Below, one piece after another: positions 22,141-34,627 of a stretch of 64,000 nucleotides of DNA (its first letter is position 1; each line of letters begins with the position of its first letter). The DNA is taken from assembly GCA_963932465.1 (NCBI GenBank), contig OZ010798.1, positions 16,848,981 through 16,912,980 on the forward strand, in the 5' to 3' direction. A model generated the notes under the pieces. That model saw only the letters and a program-made list of their open reading frames with translations. It did not search any database and was not told the origin of the DNA. The stretch is from Maratus speciosus. Taxonomy: Eukaryota; Arthropoda; Arachnida; Araneae; Salticidae. The translations under genes and the position numbers were made by a program.

Positions 22141-23056
22141 TTGCATTTGCAATGACAAACTGATATGTTAAGAAAAAGTATTGATTAATTTTTATTTTAA
22201 AAAACAGGTATGAAATAATAATAAGCAATTTTTTTTTATTATTATTATCATTGGTTTTTAAAAAATTTTGTTTATAAAAAATGCTCTTCTGAGGCATTAT
22301 TATTAAATGTAATTGTGAAATATGAGTATTCAAAATGTTACTTCTTGAATTTTGCATTTATCTTGTACCCACACATTTGTTATATAGGTTTTCTTCAATA
22401 AATTTTTATATTTAAATTTTCTTGTCTTTTTTGTCATATATTTATTTTAAATATCATTACTAAAATTTCCAAAAGAATTACCATTTCAAGCTCTACAGAA
22501 AAAAACAACATATTGGCTTAAAATTTTATTTCCTTTCGTTGTTTATTAATTTCTTGGAATCTAATTTTTCTTCTAAGAACTGAAAATTTATGTTATTAGT
22601 AGTGTAAGTAAGACAGTTCGATAGCGATGGTGGAAAGGTGGGAGGAGAGGAGAGAGGGAAAATCATACTATAATAGGATAGGATTTGAGGGAGATGTTTG
22701 TTAGGTGCTTATCAGCCGGAAATGAGATAAGAAATGATAATCTGATAAGATCATGTTATAGAGAGATAAGGATAAAGTGTAGAAACTGATTGTCGAACAC
22801 AGAGGTACATACCCCCCCCCCCCTATGGTAACCCCCTTTTTGGGTATGGTAGCATTAAATGCTGTTCAATAACCAATGCGATGCGTTTCATTTGGGTGTT
22901 GCCATTAAACATTTAACAAATGATCGTGATTTCTGTGCCATGTACGATAGCATAATACATATCTAAATATTCTAAAAATATTTCTTAGTAAACTAAATGC
23001 TTAACTCAAGCATAAATGGGTTAAATTAAAAATGTCAAAAATGCATAACTCACTTA
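22141..23056. other. AT-rich spacer with purine-rich and C-run patches
   Basis: No gene seen. Two AATAAA-type words occur near 22390-22400 on the plus strand and could have served a transcript crossing the minisatellite. A GGAGGAGAGGAGAGAGGG purine patch lies near 22640 and a 14-base C run near 22810. Confidence 0.4.
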
Positions 23057-23495
23057 AGGCTGTTCTCAAATGCAAAGAGTCAACTTTCTGACATAAGTTT
23101 TAATTCATTTTTGCTCGGAAATGCATGAAACTAGCAGGTGTTGTTATTCAGAAACAATGTCATTGAGCTGTTTTTTTCCGTTTTCTTGTAAACGTAATAG
23201 ATCTTTCAGAAAATACTGTCAAGGTTGACATTTTGAACTGAACTTCCGAACGAAAGCAGAAAATCCAGTCAGTAAGGGGAGAAAAATGCCATATCACGTG
23301 ATCAAATTCACTTATAACTCAATAGGTAATTGATTGATCAAAAGGTGGAAAACACAGTTTGATTCCAAATCGCTTCCACTACCAGACTTTCCAATTTTAT
23401 ATCTTTCCGTTAAAAAATGAATTTGTAAATATGTCAAAACGTTTTGTGCTTGTTGAGCAGAGCAGTTGAGAACAGCATTAACAGCCAGCTTTAAG
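23057..23495. mobile_element. Small TIR element, dispersed repeat copy 2
   Basis: CTGTTCTCAA near the left end is inverted as TTGAGAACAG near the right end. The left 240 bp match 1575-1930. No coding capacity. Confidence 0.5.
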
Positions 23496-24299
23496 AAATG
23501 TACGCCCATACTCAGTAATCCTTATGAATTCTTGTCTGTAGCCCTGTATATGAACTGTAGTATTTATACAAACTGTATAGTATGCAAGCATAAATATGCT
23601 GAAACTTAAAAACGTATATCATAATTAAAAATGCATTTCCAGCAATCATTGCTAGTATACAGTAATTCGGATACAGTATAGTATCTGAAATCTTATGTGT
23701 TCCTGTAAATGCTATGCACTTTGTATTATACAACTTATAGTAAACCTTATCAATGTACATCAATTTCATTATATGTAAAATAGTTTAACATAACTGAAGC
23801 ACGCTACAAAAAATTTCCTCCAGCACCAGCCCTATACCATTATGTAACAGAATTCTTTTGTATGGCCATGTTAAAGAATAATAACTATTCTCTGCACCGC
23901 ATACTCTACAAAATGCATATTTTAATGGACTTCATAAATGCATATCCATTTTATTATGTTTGAAAGGGTGTAACACCATTAAAAATCATTTGAAACGATT
24001 TTTTCCCATTGGCAGTAATGTAACAGAATACTTTTGACTGTTCGTGTAAACGAACTAAACATGCTAAAAACTTAATTTGAAATAGGGGCGTGCTATGGTA
24101 GAGGTCAATAACATCCAAAAATTTCAAGGCAATCCGAGTATATTTATGAGAGTTAGAGCGCGGCCAGGCAGACAGATAAACCGAACCCATAAACACTTTT
24201 CAACTTTTGCTGGAAAGTGTTAAAATGGAAAAGTGCGAAGCACAGCATGAGCAGTTCAAAGAAACTTCAACATCAGGGACAAAACTAGGGAAGGGGGGG
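23496..24299. other. AT-rich, transposon-derived spacer
   Basis: No gene seen. The stretch ~23940-24230 (GGGTGTAACACC through CAGACAGATAAACCGAAC) looks like a dispersed-repeat end, but I see no partner in the window. A G run lies at 24293-24304. Confidence 0.35.
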
Positions 24300-24597
24300 G
24301 GGGGTTATAATTTATTGAGATACATTTTAGTAGATAATTTTCAGTTTTAAGAAATGTGGTATAATCTACTAGTATAATCAATGAATTATACTAGTTAAGA
24401 CGAAAAACCACCTAAAATGAAATCTTCCCAGTCCCATACGATCCCATCTTAGCAGGTTTGATTGTATAATAGATGCGTTACCTGCGATTATAAAAACCTG
24501 TTTAAAGCGGAATTTTTATCGTTTTTTGTGATTCCTTCTTACAAACTTTAGCTATATCTCAGCCCCCTCCGAAATTATAAGTACAGATACGCCACTG
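24300..24597. mobile_element. hAT-like MITE fragment (right part)
   Basis: This matches the right half of the MITE at 36640-37147: shared ATAGATGCGTTACCTGC, AAAAACCTGTTTAAAG and GATACGCCACTG ends. The left terminus is not found. Confidence 0.65.
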
Positions 24598-25030
24598 CTC
24601 CAGAGTGCAGCATTTATGAGCTTCGGTGAATTTAGACAAATTTTTATTTACTAAAAAGGAAGAAGTACCGGAGATGAATTCCGGCGAGCTCCGGCGCAAA
24701 TTAAACCCTAGCTATTACTTATGAATAGCGGATACATTTTAAATTTCAATGCTAAATTAATTTATTCAGTAATTAAAATTTATAGAAAAAGTACAAATAA
24801 ATGTACCAGTATTGCTTATCTGTGCGTACAACATAATAAAAACACTTAAAATGTATTCAAAAGTCCTTTAAAACAAAAACATTTTCAACCGAACTATCTC
24901 GGCCATCATCAGCGAACAATTAAAAGTTGTGTCTCTTTGCCTCTTCTAATTCAGTTGAAAAAATTTCGGTTTTGAAGGACTTTTTAATGTATTATATTAT
25001 GTTGTATGCAGAAACTATAAGCAGTAATGG

Positions 25031-25723
25031 CAGGGCCGAAACTAATGTGGGGGGAGGGGGGGGCATGTGCCCTGAGTGCCAGAACGAAGGGGCGCCAAAT
25101 GAAGGATTATGCCTTTGGAATAGATAATTTTCTTCTGATGGACTGATGTCTTCATTTATTATGAAACAGCCATTATAAATGAAGTATTAGGTGAAGATGA
25201 AAGAGCAGCCATAAAAAATTAGAATTCTGATTTTCTGGTCAGGATGGGGAAAAAAATGGGCATAATAAAAAATATATATATATATGCCCATTTTTTTCCC
25301 ATTCTCACCAGAAAATCAGTTCTAACTTTTTACGACTGCTCTTTCATCTTCACCTGACACTTCACTTATAATAGCTGTTTCATAATAATGGAAGACATCA
25401 GCCCATCAGAAGAAAATAACTCGGTTAAGCGGGACTCGGATAATCAGGACTCTACTGTATATTGCATTATAAAAATGATCTTTAGACTATTTTTGTTGGG
25501 GTTCAGAGTGGGAAGGAGGAGGGGTCATGAACCCCGTGACCTCCCGTTTGGATCTGCCATTGTAGATTACGTAGTTCAGTATTACATATTTTAAATTTTA
25601 AAATAAGTCGGCTATTAGAAAATTAGTACAATTCTCTTTGTAAATATACTTTGTGGAAGAGAGGGGGAGGGGGAACCAAAATCATGTTTCCCCCGGGTGC
25701 AAAAAAGGCTAGTTTCGGCCCTG
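25031..25723. mobile_element. hAT MITE with perfect 8-bp duplication
   Basis: CAGGGCCGAAACTA at the left and TAGTTTCGGCCCTG at the right are inverted copies. AGTAATGG flanks both sides exactly (25023-25030 and 25724-25731), the 8-bp duplication expected of hAT transposases. It carries GGGGCGCCAAATGAAGG internally, also seen in degraded form at 57850-57960. Confidence 0.9.
25128..25416. repeat. Long internal palindrome inside the hAT MITE
   Basis: Arms of ~130 bp (outer word TTCTTCTGATGG, mirrored at 25404-25415) meet at a TA-rich centre flanked by GGGCATA and TATGCCC. Arms differ by scattered bases. It is either a second foldback nested in the MITE or part of the MITE's own design. Confidence 0.8.
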
Positions 25724-25780
25724 AGTAATGGTACACTTATTTGTATTTTTTCTATAAATTTTAATAAAAGAAAACTGTAA

Positions 25781-26119
25781 CATAAATTTGACTTCTCACT
25801 CGGGCTACTTTTTATAGTCATCGTAGGTTGTTTGTCATTAACACACACAAGGATATTTTTTTTTAAATGTGTTTACGGTAGTGACGTACCCAGGATTTTA
25901 TTTCGGGGAGGGGGGGGGGGGTGCTGACTTAAATTTTCATAATGTTCTATATATTACGAAATACGTTGAATTTTGTTGTAAACAGAAATAATTTTTGACA
26001 ATAACGCCGCAGCCATAGGGGGGAAAGGGGGCTGGTAGGGATGATTCTGTTCCGAATTTTCCGTAAATTTTAGGTATGAGGTTCCATAAATTAAAAAAAA
26101 ATCGGTCATCAGGCCGGGG
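25781..26119. other. Spacer with hAT-end-like scrap
   Basis: AGTGACGTACCCAGGATTTT near 25880 resembles the start of hAT MITEs and is followed by a 15-base G run. No partner end is found and no gene is seen. Confidence 0.35.
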
Positions 26120-26900
26120 ATTCGGATTTCGCGATTATATATATCGCGATTTTTGACAAATGGTCTGCGAAACACATCAATTTCATCAATCGTTCGCAGA
26201 AAAAAAATCTCAAATTTCCTTAAAGGATCGCGGAAAAAACCGGAATTTTGTCAAAGGGCTGCCGATAAAATGCAAATTTCGTCAAAAAGCCGCGAAAAAA
26301 AACGCGAATTTCGTCAAAAAGCAGCAGAAAAAAAGCAAATTTTGACAACGAATCGCGGTAAAAACGCAAATTTCGACAAAGTGTCGCAAAAAACTGCGTA
26401 TTTCGTCAAAGGGCCTCGCAAAAACGTGGATTTCGTGATAGAATCGTGAAGAACCACGAATTTCGTCAAAGAGCCGCGGAAAAAAACGCGCATTTCGTCC
26501 AACAGTGACGGAAAAAAACGTGAATTTCGTCAAAGCATAAAAAAAAACGCGAATTCCGTTAAAAGACCGCGGGAAAACACACATTTCGTCAAAAAGACGA
26601 GGAAATAGAGGGAATTTCAACAAAGGATCGAGAAAAAAATGCGAATTTCGCCAAAAGCCGCCGAAAAAACGTAAATTTCGATAAAGGACCGCGGAAAAAA
26701 TGCAAATTTCGACAAAGGGTTGCGGAAAAACATGAATTTTGTCAAAGGATCGCGGAAAAAACGCAAATTTCGCCAAACAGCCGCGGGAAAATGAAGCGAA
26801 TTTTGTCAAACAATCGTGGGAAAATGCGAATTTCGTCAAAGGGTCGTCATAAAAACCTGAATTTCATTAAAGGGTCGTGGAAAAAACACGGCGGTCTTTT
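26120..26900. repeat. 32-bp minisatellite, plus orientation
   Basis: About 24 degenerate copies of AACGCGAATTTCGTCAAA plus a GCCGCGGAAAA-like half. The spacing of TTTCGTCAAA is ~31-34. The same unit occurs inverted at 43560-44065 inside a pogo-like element. GGGGATTCGGATTTCG just left of the array resembles that element's sub-terminal sequence, so this may be a copy without clear ends. The long frame across it on the minus strand is repeat-derived and not a gene. Confidence 0.85.
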
Positions 26901-27257
26901 TAGAAAACGGCGCATATACAAAAAACTATGTTTATTAATACAGGTATAGTTTTTAAACGGAAATAATATACTCAACTTCTGGTTAATCCGAACCCAACTT
27001 GCAGGAATCTACACTCAGCATGAAATTGACCAGAAATGAAAACCAAGAAACAGAGTTAACCCAAACTGCAACAAAAATAATTAGTGCCGGGAAGGGATCC
27101 CCCCTTACCCCCTCTGCTGTAACCTTTCAGAAAATTTGCTGTGAATGTTAGAATTTTTTTAAAACTCAGAATCACCCCTGGGATGATATGGCTCCAATCC
27201 TGAGGCCGCCCTACTCCGAAATAAGTTGAAAAGTGTTAATGGGTTTTATTTTATATA
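26901..27257. other. Spacer, no feature recognised
   Basis: Mixed AT-rich sequence with short C runs. I see no gene or repeat boundary. Confidence 0.4.
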
Positions 27258-27688
27258 CAGTCAAGGATCCATAATCCGCAATTTTCTATAATTCGCATTG
27301 CTTAATGAATGTAAACAATTAAACAAATTTGCATATTCTTGATCCAAAAATGATTTTTTAAAAGAAATATCGGAAAATTTTAAATATAAAAGTTAATATT
27401 ATCAATTTTTTAATACAAGAATTTGAAAAATGTATTTTTTGAGATAGCATATTAAATTAATTATTATATTTCACATTTTTCTTTTCATGTTACACTGAAT
27501 AGGGAATTAAAATAGTGTCCAGAAAAATTAATTATTGTATTTTATATTTTTCTTTTCATGTTATAACTGAATATGGAATTAAAATAGTGTCCAGAAATAA
27601 GAAAATGACATATAATCCATAATCCACAATATTCCATGATCTGCACAACCTTTGGTCCCAACTTGTGCGGATTAAAGAACTTTACCTG
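27258..27688. mobile_element. Pogo/Tigger-like MITE (431 bp)
   Basis: CAGTCAAGGATCCATAATCC at the left and an inverted TGCGGATTAAAGAACTTTACCTG at the right, with TA outside both. Internal words (TCTGCACAACCTTTGGT, TGTAAACAATTAAAC) are shared with 44689-45230, so both belong to one family. Confidence 0.8.
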
Positions 27689-28504
27689 TACTATGTAGAT
27701 GAGATGTTCAATACAGTTTAAAACTGCTTTAAAACTACAGTGATATTGGTTGAAACTAATGATTTTTTTTGTTTGTTTGTTATTTAAATTAGCTCTACTG
27801 ATATAATTAAACAAGTGCTACTGAAAAATCATTTCAACAGACACAAGATATATTACAAACACTGGTGTTAAATTAAGCAAGAAAAACTACAGTCAGAATT
27901 CTGAGACTGAGGGATAAATTTTTAAAAGCTGGCTTTTTTTCTTTCTCTCTTTTTTTTTAATAACATATTCCCATGTAAAGGGAAAATATTTTTTTTTAGT
28001 GGGCAAAAACATTGAAAAAGTTACTGTATAATTTTAAGAAAATATAACTTATTTTTGAGAAACATTTATAGGAAATCAATTTTTCCTATATTTCCAATTT
28101 TTCCAGAAAAAAACTCGAAAAAAAACGGTTTTTTTCCACCACTTCAGCTTTTCCAGAAAATTTACATCTCTACTACCTATCACTTTTTAATTACCGCTAT
28201 TTCTATAGAACAATCTTCATTTTATTTCTATAACATTTGCAACAGAAATCCACTGTCGGCAAATAGAGATATTAAAATAGGTCACTGGTAGGATCCTTGC
28301 AATATTTTCTGTGACAAGCTCCATTTTATAACTGCAACTAACTATACATCAAGAAACTAGATGTTTAAACAAAAATGATGGAAATAAAGAAAAATTAAAA
28401 TTCTATTCCTGAATTCACATCGAGTAAATAATTAAAATTCTTAGAAAAAGCACAAATAAAATGTACCAAATGTAAAATAAATACTAAAATAAAAAATAAA
28501 ATGC
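27689..28504. other. AT-rich spacer, no gene recognised
   Basis: No supported frame. A short stretch at ~28428-28470 resembles the end of the foldback element 24768-25780. Confidence 0.4.
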
Positions 28505-30640
28505 ACACAATCTATATCTATAAAACAGTTTTTCCTGATTGACTCATAATCAATGCACAGCTTAAAGTACTGAACGTAGAAGCATAAAAGTTGGGGACAA
28601 AATACTTCTTATGACATAAGCGTGCACTAAGAAAGGATTTTTAAAAATTCCCCCTCTGAGGGGGTTAAAGGAGGGAGGTCGAAAATTTTAGAACTCCTGG
28701 CCATATCTCAGCAGCCGTTTTAGGTAGGAGCATGAAATTGCAGAAAATAAATCTACTAAAAAATAACTAAACACATGTTTCAGGAATTAATAGAAATTCC
28801 TCCCTCCCCCCCCCCTCCCCTCTCTAAAAGGGTTAAAGAAGAGTCGAAAATTTTAAAACATTTGGCCATATCTCAGCAGCCGTATTAGGTAGAAGCATGA
28901 AAGTCCAAAAAATAAATCTACTAAAAAAGTAATTAAGCATGTATTTAAGCAATTTCAGAAATCATCCCCCCTCCCCCTCCTCTAAGTGGGTTAAAGAGGT
29001 AATCGAAAGTTTCAGGTCATTTCACTATATCTCAGCAACCACTTTAGGTAAGGGCATGAAATACAAAAAATAAATCTATTAAAAAATAATTAAGCATGTA
29101 GGGTATACCGGGGCTAGTTGGCCATAGGGGCATGTTGGCCCAGTCACAATATTTTTTTTAACTTTACGTTAGATAACATTGTCAGTCCAGCCAAGTATGC
29201 GTTTCTTCGCTTTTCTCCACTAACATAAGCACCATTGAAGTCGGAGCGTCCGTTAAAGAAATATTGAGAATTTTCCAAAGGTGAGTAAATTTCCTCTCTT
29301 ATAAATAATCGTTTTTTATTTGTTTGTAAATTACATTTTAGATTTTGATATATAATAATTTAGAAAAATGATTATTCGTAGTTATTGTAGGGCATGTTTT
29401 TTTATTGAAATACTTTCAGAATAATTTGTTACAGTCATGAAAAACAAAAATGGCGATACAGGGTTAGTTGTCCCATCTGGCACGGGGTATGTTGGCCCGC
29501 AACGGATTAAGGGAAATGTGATTTTTTTTCTTATACAACCTCCCTTCTCCCCCCTTCTCCCACACATTTTTTTTTTTTGTTTTTAATTGCTTTTTGCTGT
29601 AAGAATTGCTCCTATCAAAAGCTTGTCAATACAAAAATTGTGGATAATATTAAGAGGATTTATGATAAACTTAAGTGAATTTGATATCTTGTGAATTGAC
29701 AAAAATTTTTATTTTAATTTAGGAGGCTATATTGTGTTTTCGTTCGAAAGAAATAAAAATTAAGATTTGGTAAAATTTTGATCATTTCTTAAACTTTTAC
29801 ACTATCAGAACATTAAAAAGTGACGTGGGCCAACTTATTCCGCAATCGGGGCAAGTTGGCCCAAGCGACTTGGTGTCAATTTGAGCTTCTAAACTAATAC
29901 TTATAGTTAATATTTTCAAACTTTACTATTGTTAATTTTTCCTAAAAGTACACTGATAGTGGTAACATAAAAAGAAATTTAAAATGTTGAATTGTAATTT
30001 TTTTTAAAATTATTTGAAGAAAAAGTGGGCCAACTAACCCCGGTCTACCCTACTTCAGTAATTTTAGAAATTCCCCCCTAAGGTGGTTAAAGAGGGGGGG
30101 GGGTCGAACCTTTTAGAGCATTTGGCCATATCTCAGCAGCCGTTTTAGGTAGCAGCATGAGTGTCCAGAAAATAACTGTACTAAAAAATATTTAGACAAG
30201 TATTTCAGCGATTTTTGAAAGCCCCACTCCTTATGGGGGTTAAAGAAAAGTAAAAAAAATTAGGCCATATCTTAACTGCCATTTTAGGTGCGAGTGGGAA
30301 ATTCCAGAAAATACATCTACTAAAAAATAATACCAAGTATTTCAACAATTTTAGAACCCTCCCCCCCCCCCCTCTAAAGGGGTAGAAAATTTTAGAACAT
30401 TTCGTCATATCTCAGCAGCCGTGTTAGGTAGGAGCATGAAATTAAAGATAACAAGCCTATTAAAAAAATAAACATGTATTTCAGCGATTTCAGAAATTCC
30501 CACCTAAGAGGGTGGTTGAAAATTTTGGACATTTTGCAATATCTCAGCAGCAGTTTTAGGTAGAAATGGGAAATTCAAGATAACAAACCTACTAAAAATA
30601 TAGTTAAAAACAGGTACTTCACTGATTTTAGACCTATTTT
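28505..30640. repeat. Tandem array of ~130-165-bp units, part 1
   Basis: Seven units carry CCATATCTCAGCAGCCGTTTTAGG-like words (about 28702, 28866, 29026, 30126, 30265, 30406, 30537) followed by AAAATAAATCTACTAAAAAAT and a C-rich/G-rich pair of runs. The array is headed by GACTCATAATCAATGCACAG and interrupted by a TA-flanked MITE at 29101-30050. Confidence 0.85.
29101..30050. mobile_element. TA-flanked TIR element, GTTGGCC family (950 bp)
   Basis: GGGTATACCGGGGCTAGTTG at the left; GGCCAACTAACCCCGGTCTACCC at the right; TA at 29099-29100 and 30051-30052. GTTGGCC-containing words recur inside in both orientations (e.g. near 29492 and 29850), so the sub-terminal motif has several internal copies. 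No transposase is present. It splits a unit of the surrounding tandem array and is therefore younger than the array. Confidence 0.85.
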
Positions 30641-30819
30641 GTCTATTATGTTGCCAACATCAACTTTGAATTGGATAATGTAAGATTATACGGATAAGAC
30701 AGCAATTATGGATATTTGATTAGACATAAAGAAAATGTTTTTTTTTTTTTTTTTTTTCATTTTTGCTATTATATTTCATTTAATAAAAATTCTTTTAGAG
30801 AAATTGACCAGCATAGTGG

Positions 30820-31320
30820 GCATCAATCTATAGATATATAGAATTTGTCCCGACTGACTCATAATCAATGCACAGACCAAACTACAGAGTCTCGAAACAT
30901 GAAAATTGGGGGGGGGGGGGAAATACCTGCACACTAGGAAAGGATTTTTGAAAATCATTCTCACCCAAAGGGATTTAGGGGGTAAAAATTTTTAGAACAA
31001 CTGGCCATATCTCAGCAGCAGTTTTAGATAGGAGCCTGAAATTCCAGAAAATAAATCTACTAAAAAATACTTAAACACGTATTTCAGCGATTTTACAAAA
31101 TCCCCCCCTAAGGCGGTTAAAAAGGGTGGGGGGGGGGGTCGAAAATTTTACAACATTTGGCATATCTCAGCAGCCATTTTAGGCAGGAGCGTGAAATTCC
31201 AGAAAATAAATCTACTAATAAAAAATTTAAACACGTCTTTCAGTGATTTTAGAAATTCTCCACCTAAGGGGTTAAAGGTGGGGCAAAAATTTTAAAACAT
31301 TCAGCATATCTCATATAAAA
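30820..31320. repeat. Tandem array of ~150-bp units, part 2
   Basis: A second start of the array: the heading word GACTCATAATCAATGCACAG recurs at ~30858, then three units with CATATCTCAGCAGC at about 31006, 31155 and 31300. The gap 30641-30819 is AT-rich with a T run and no gene. Confidence 0.8.
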
Positions 31321-31882
31321 TATAAAGATAGAATTGTGACTGGAACTGAAATTCAATGAAGAGTGTGCACACTATGGATCTTGCAATCATGTGACGGAAT
31401 TCCTTTATTAATTCTATCCTACTTTTCAATGAAACTCAAATGCAACCGAACGATGTTTTGCTCATATATCCTACTTTTGTAATTCATAATAAGAGAGAAA
31501 AGCATAGTACAGTTTAAGTGACAAACTTTTCTTAATGTTCAAATTGCTTGTTTTAACCGTGTCCACATATTAGCTGAGTTCGACTGTATTTACACATGGC
31601 TTTTTGTGTAAGAATACCAATAATTATTGATGATGAGGATATCGACAAATCTGAAAGATAAAAATGTCGATTTTAGTTACACTTTTTTACTAAAAGTGAG
31701 CAAACCAGTTTCTGCAGCTTCCTCAGTTTTAGAGACTTCATCTCTTTCAGTCAAAAAAAGTGACTAAAAGTGACTTTTTTCAAAAATAGTGACTAAAAGT
31801 GACTAAAGAGTGCAATTTAATAAAAAGGGAAGAGATACTTCTCAAAATTAAAATTTATAAAAAAGATCATTTATGAAAATTT
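31321..31882. other. Spacer with short GTGACTAAAA repeats
   Basis: No gene. Between ~31685 and 31815 the word AAAGTGACTAAAAGTGAC and variants recur several times as a short irregular tandem repeat. Confidence 0.45.
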
Positions 31883-32328
31883 CACTTTCATAAAGCCACT
31901 AGATACGTTTACTTGGCCACTACTGACCATCAAACGGTGCCCCCAAAAAAGGACTGCCACAGTGTCCAGCTACAAGGGGGACACCACCACAGAACTGCCA
32001 CATGCAGGACCCTACTTTGGTCTCCTCTCGGGCATTGCACTATCTGGGGAACCACGGACTCACACTCACGTGAGTTAATGACAGCTCCCCAGGCTGATCT
32101 CTGATGTCTGAATGCTACGACAGAACCCGGCCCAATAAAACTCTAAAGAGGGGTCAGAACAGGTTCGACACGATGCAAAGGCTCCATCACATCATCAATT
32201 TCTAATCAAGAGACACTTCATAGGAAGAGCCCGTGCTCGGAAACTAATGAGGGGGACTTCACACCGGCTTGCTTTACCACCATCCGAAACTGAAAAACTC
32301 ATATAAAGGTTATTTCTGCGATTTCAGA
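31883..32328. repeat. Terminal direct repeat, left copy
   Basis: Shares ACTTCATAGGAAGAGCC, GTGCTCGGAAACTAATGAGG and TGCGATTTCAG with 34130-34627, as well as an ACGGTGCCC start region and AACAGGTTCGAC. The right copy has about 60 extra bases near 34245-34305. Confidence 0.85.
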
Positions 32329-34129
32329 CGGCAGACAGGTTGTTAGTAGAAAGACAAAACAAAAGGAAAGTTAGTTCCCTGCAGCTCCGGCGGCCACCTG
32401 CACCAGCCCGATCAGACCCCACCCTGAATCCGATCAAACCAGCACAACCAGCAGGCCAAAACCACAAGGCAGAATAAAAGAAACACAAACTTAACCTAAC
32501 ATAAACACATTACTCACCGTTTAGACCCATCACGCTACGGACAGATTATTCTGAGGAGGGTATTGCAGTCCTGCAGAACGCCCTATGAAATGCAACGAGC
32601 CAACAGTGAGCAATCAAGACAACTAAATCTAAACACAAACACGTCACCACACCATCGGATCAAGAACGGAAATAGGGACAATACCTCACGACCCCGGACG
32701 AGATCAATGGCGGTGTGGTGATAGGCCTTAGATCTCAGGAGCGTTCACGACAGAGTCAAGACAGAATACCGAAAATACGGACAGGGGATGTACCCGCAAT
32801 GACCTGCTCGATAGGTCCACCCCTTGACTCCACCTAGAAAACCACGAAACCACAGGAAGACAACATGAAATAAAACACTATTTACAAAGTAGGTCCGTTC
32901 CTATGGGAACCAGTGAGCTACGTGCCCCGTGGGAGACTCTGTCACCCACTAGTCAAGAGCTAGGCCCGAACCCAGTTCGAGACCCCTACGGACCCTGAGG
33001 CTTTGCGTCCCCTACGGGACTCTCTCCACCTCCGAGTCAACGACGGGCTGCTCGAAAGGATTAGTAGAAAAAGACACAAAAAACAGGAAAGTTAAATCTG
33101 AGCGCATCGGACCACTTGAAAAAGGCAGGAACCATCCACCACATGGAGGGGTGAGTAATAAACCCTCGACGGGTATTTACATGGCGGCTTTATGGCTCAA
33201 CTTCGGGCGACAGATTAGAGGGAAAGCAAAAAAGTTTTCGAACTCGATCGGAATCAAGAGAACTGCGGAGGTAGTCTAACAAACCCTCCCAGATATTCAA
33301 GGCACTCTCGACTCAACATCCGAGCCCGAGGACAGCACCCACAAATGCAATATTAGTAGATAGTTAAAAAAAAACTGGAAAGTTAGAACTCATTTCTTGA
33401 TCGGAATCATTCACAAGGGGTCACTACCTTCTCTAGGACCGCTATCCAAGGACTCCCAAGGACAACGGCCCACCCAGTAAATGATCAATGTCCAAGAAGG
33501 AGGGAGAGAAAAAGAGCAAAAAATTTTTGGCCCAACGGACCCTGTGGTAGCTGCCTGTGCCCCGTTCGCTCACCAGCCTCGAGCACGCCCACCTGCTTCG
33601 ACAAACCAGAGGGTATTACACCCTCGACCACATAGGGTATCACCTGACCATCGACCACATTGGGTGGTACCTGACGGCGAGCTCTTTGTCTCCCTTGACA
33701 TGCGGGAGTTACAACGCTAAGTCGAACCACTCTGAGACACCTTGTTGCCCCCAGCACCCATGAAGGTCGAAAGGTTTTCCAAACCCTCCCAGGTTCAATC
33801 ATCAAGGTGGTGTGGAGGCTCCCACCCACTTACGCGCTCAGAGTGGCTGGACCGCATACGCCTCCCTCGTCAAGGTCGAGCCGGTAACTGCTCGTCAGCC
33901 CCCATGACGGTGTCTCCACACAATGACATGCAAGCGACTGGCTACTCAGGTTCACGTAGTCCGGGAACTGGACGTGGAGCTCCGTCAGCTACCTGAACCA
34001 CTCTGGGCCCCCACTTTAGCTTCCTCTCCGAAAATGGAAAAGAGCCGCCACGGCGACCTCGACCGAGCTTACGGTCATCCTTCCATGCCAAAAGAGGCCG
34101 GATTGATTCGGGACCACCCGGAGGTTCAA

Positions 34130-34627
34130 GAACCCTCACTTACATAAAGCAAACTACGTACGTGTACTTGACCACTGCTGGTCACCACACGGTGCCCTCC
34201 AAAAAGACCGCCACGGCACCCACTGCAAGGTGGTATCCTACGAGAACAGGCTAGTCATTCTGACCATGCACCGAAATATCTCTAAGTAGGGTCCCAAGCA
34301 GGATTGTCCTGCTTTGGCCTCCTCTGGAGCATTGCACAACCGGGGAACCACGGACCAACACTCACGTTGGTCAATGACGATCCCCCGAACCTCCCAATAC
34401 TAACGTCCGAATGCTGACCAAGCAACCCGGCTCAATAAATCTCGAAAGAGGGGTCGGAACAGGTTCGACCTGATGCAGAGCCACCGTCACATCATCGAAT
34501 CTTAATCGCGGGACACTTCATAGGAAGAGCCTGTGCTCGGAAACTAATGAGGGGGACTCCACACCAGCTTGCTTTACCGCGTGCCGAAACTGAGAAACTC
34601 CTATGAAGGTTATCTTTGCGATTTCAG
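34130..34627. repeat. Terminal direct repeat, right copy
   Basis: Direct copy of 31883-32328 with many substitutions, so the duplication is old compared with the BEL LTRs. Confidence 0.85.

Larger units (their letters stand above)
24768..25780. mobile_element. Foldback element split by a hAT MITE
   Basis: Left arm ~24768-24895 begins with AATTAAAATTTATAGAAAAA. Its inverted copy occupies ~24955-25030 and, after an inserted hAT MITE, 25724-25780 (TTTTTCTATAAATTTTAAT). Removing the insert restores a long palindrome with a ~60-bp loop. A looser relative of the end sequence occurs near 28428. No protein is encoded. Confidence 0.7.

Noticed and set aside
26282..26839. 185-codon minus-strand frame
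   Set aside because: It lies wholly in the 32-bp minisatellite and reads a degenerate repeat; the period is not a clean multiple of three and the frame exists by chance.
33485..33829. 115-codon frame in the GC-rich block
   Set aside because: It overlaps open frames on the other strand, has no recognisable motif and lies in repeated noncoding sequence; chance frames are expected where stop codons are rare.
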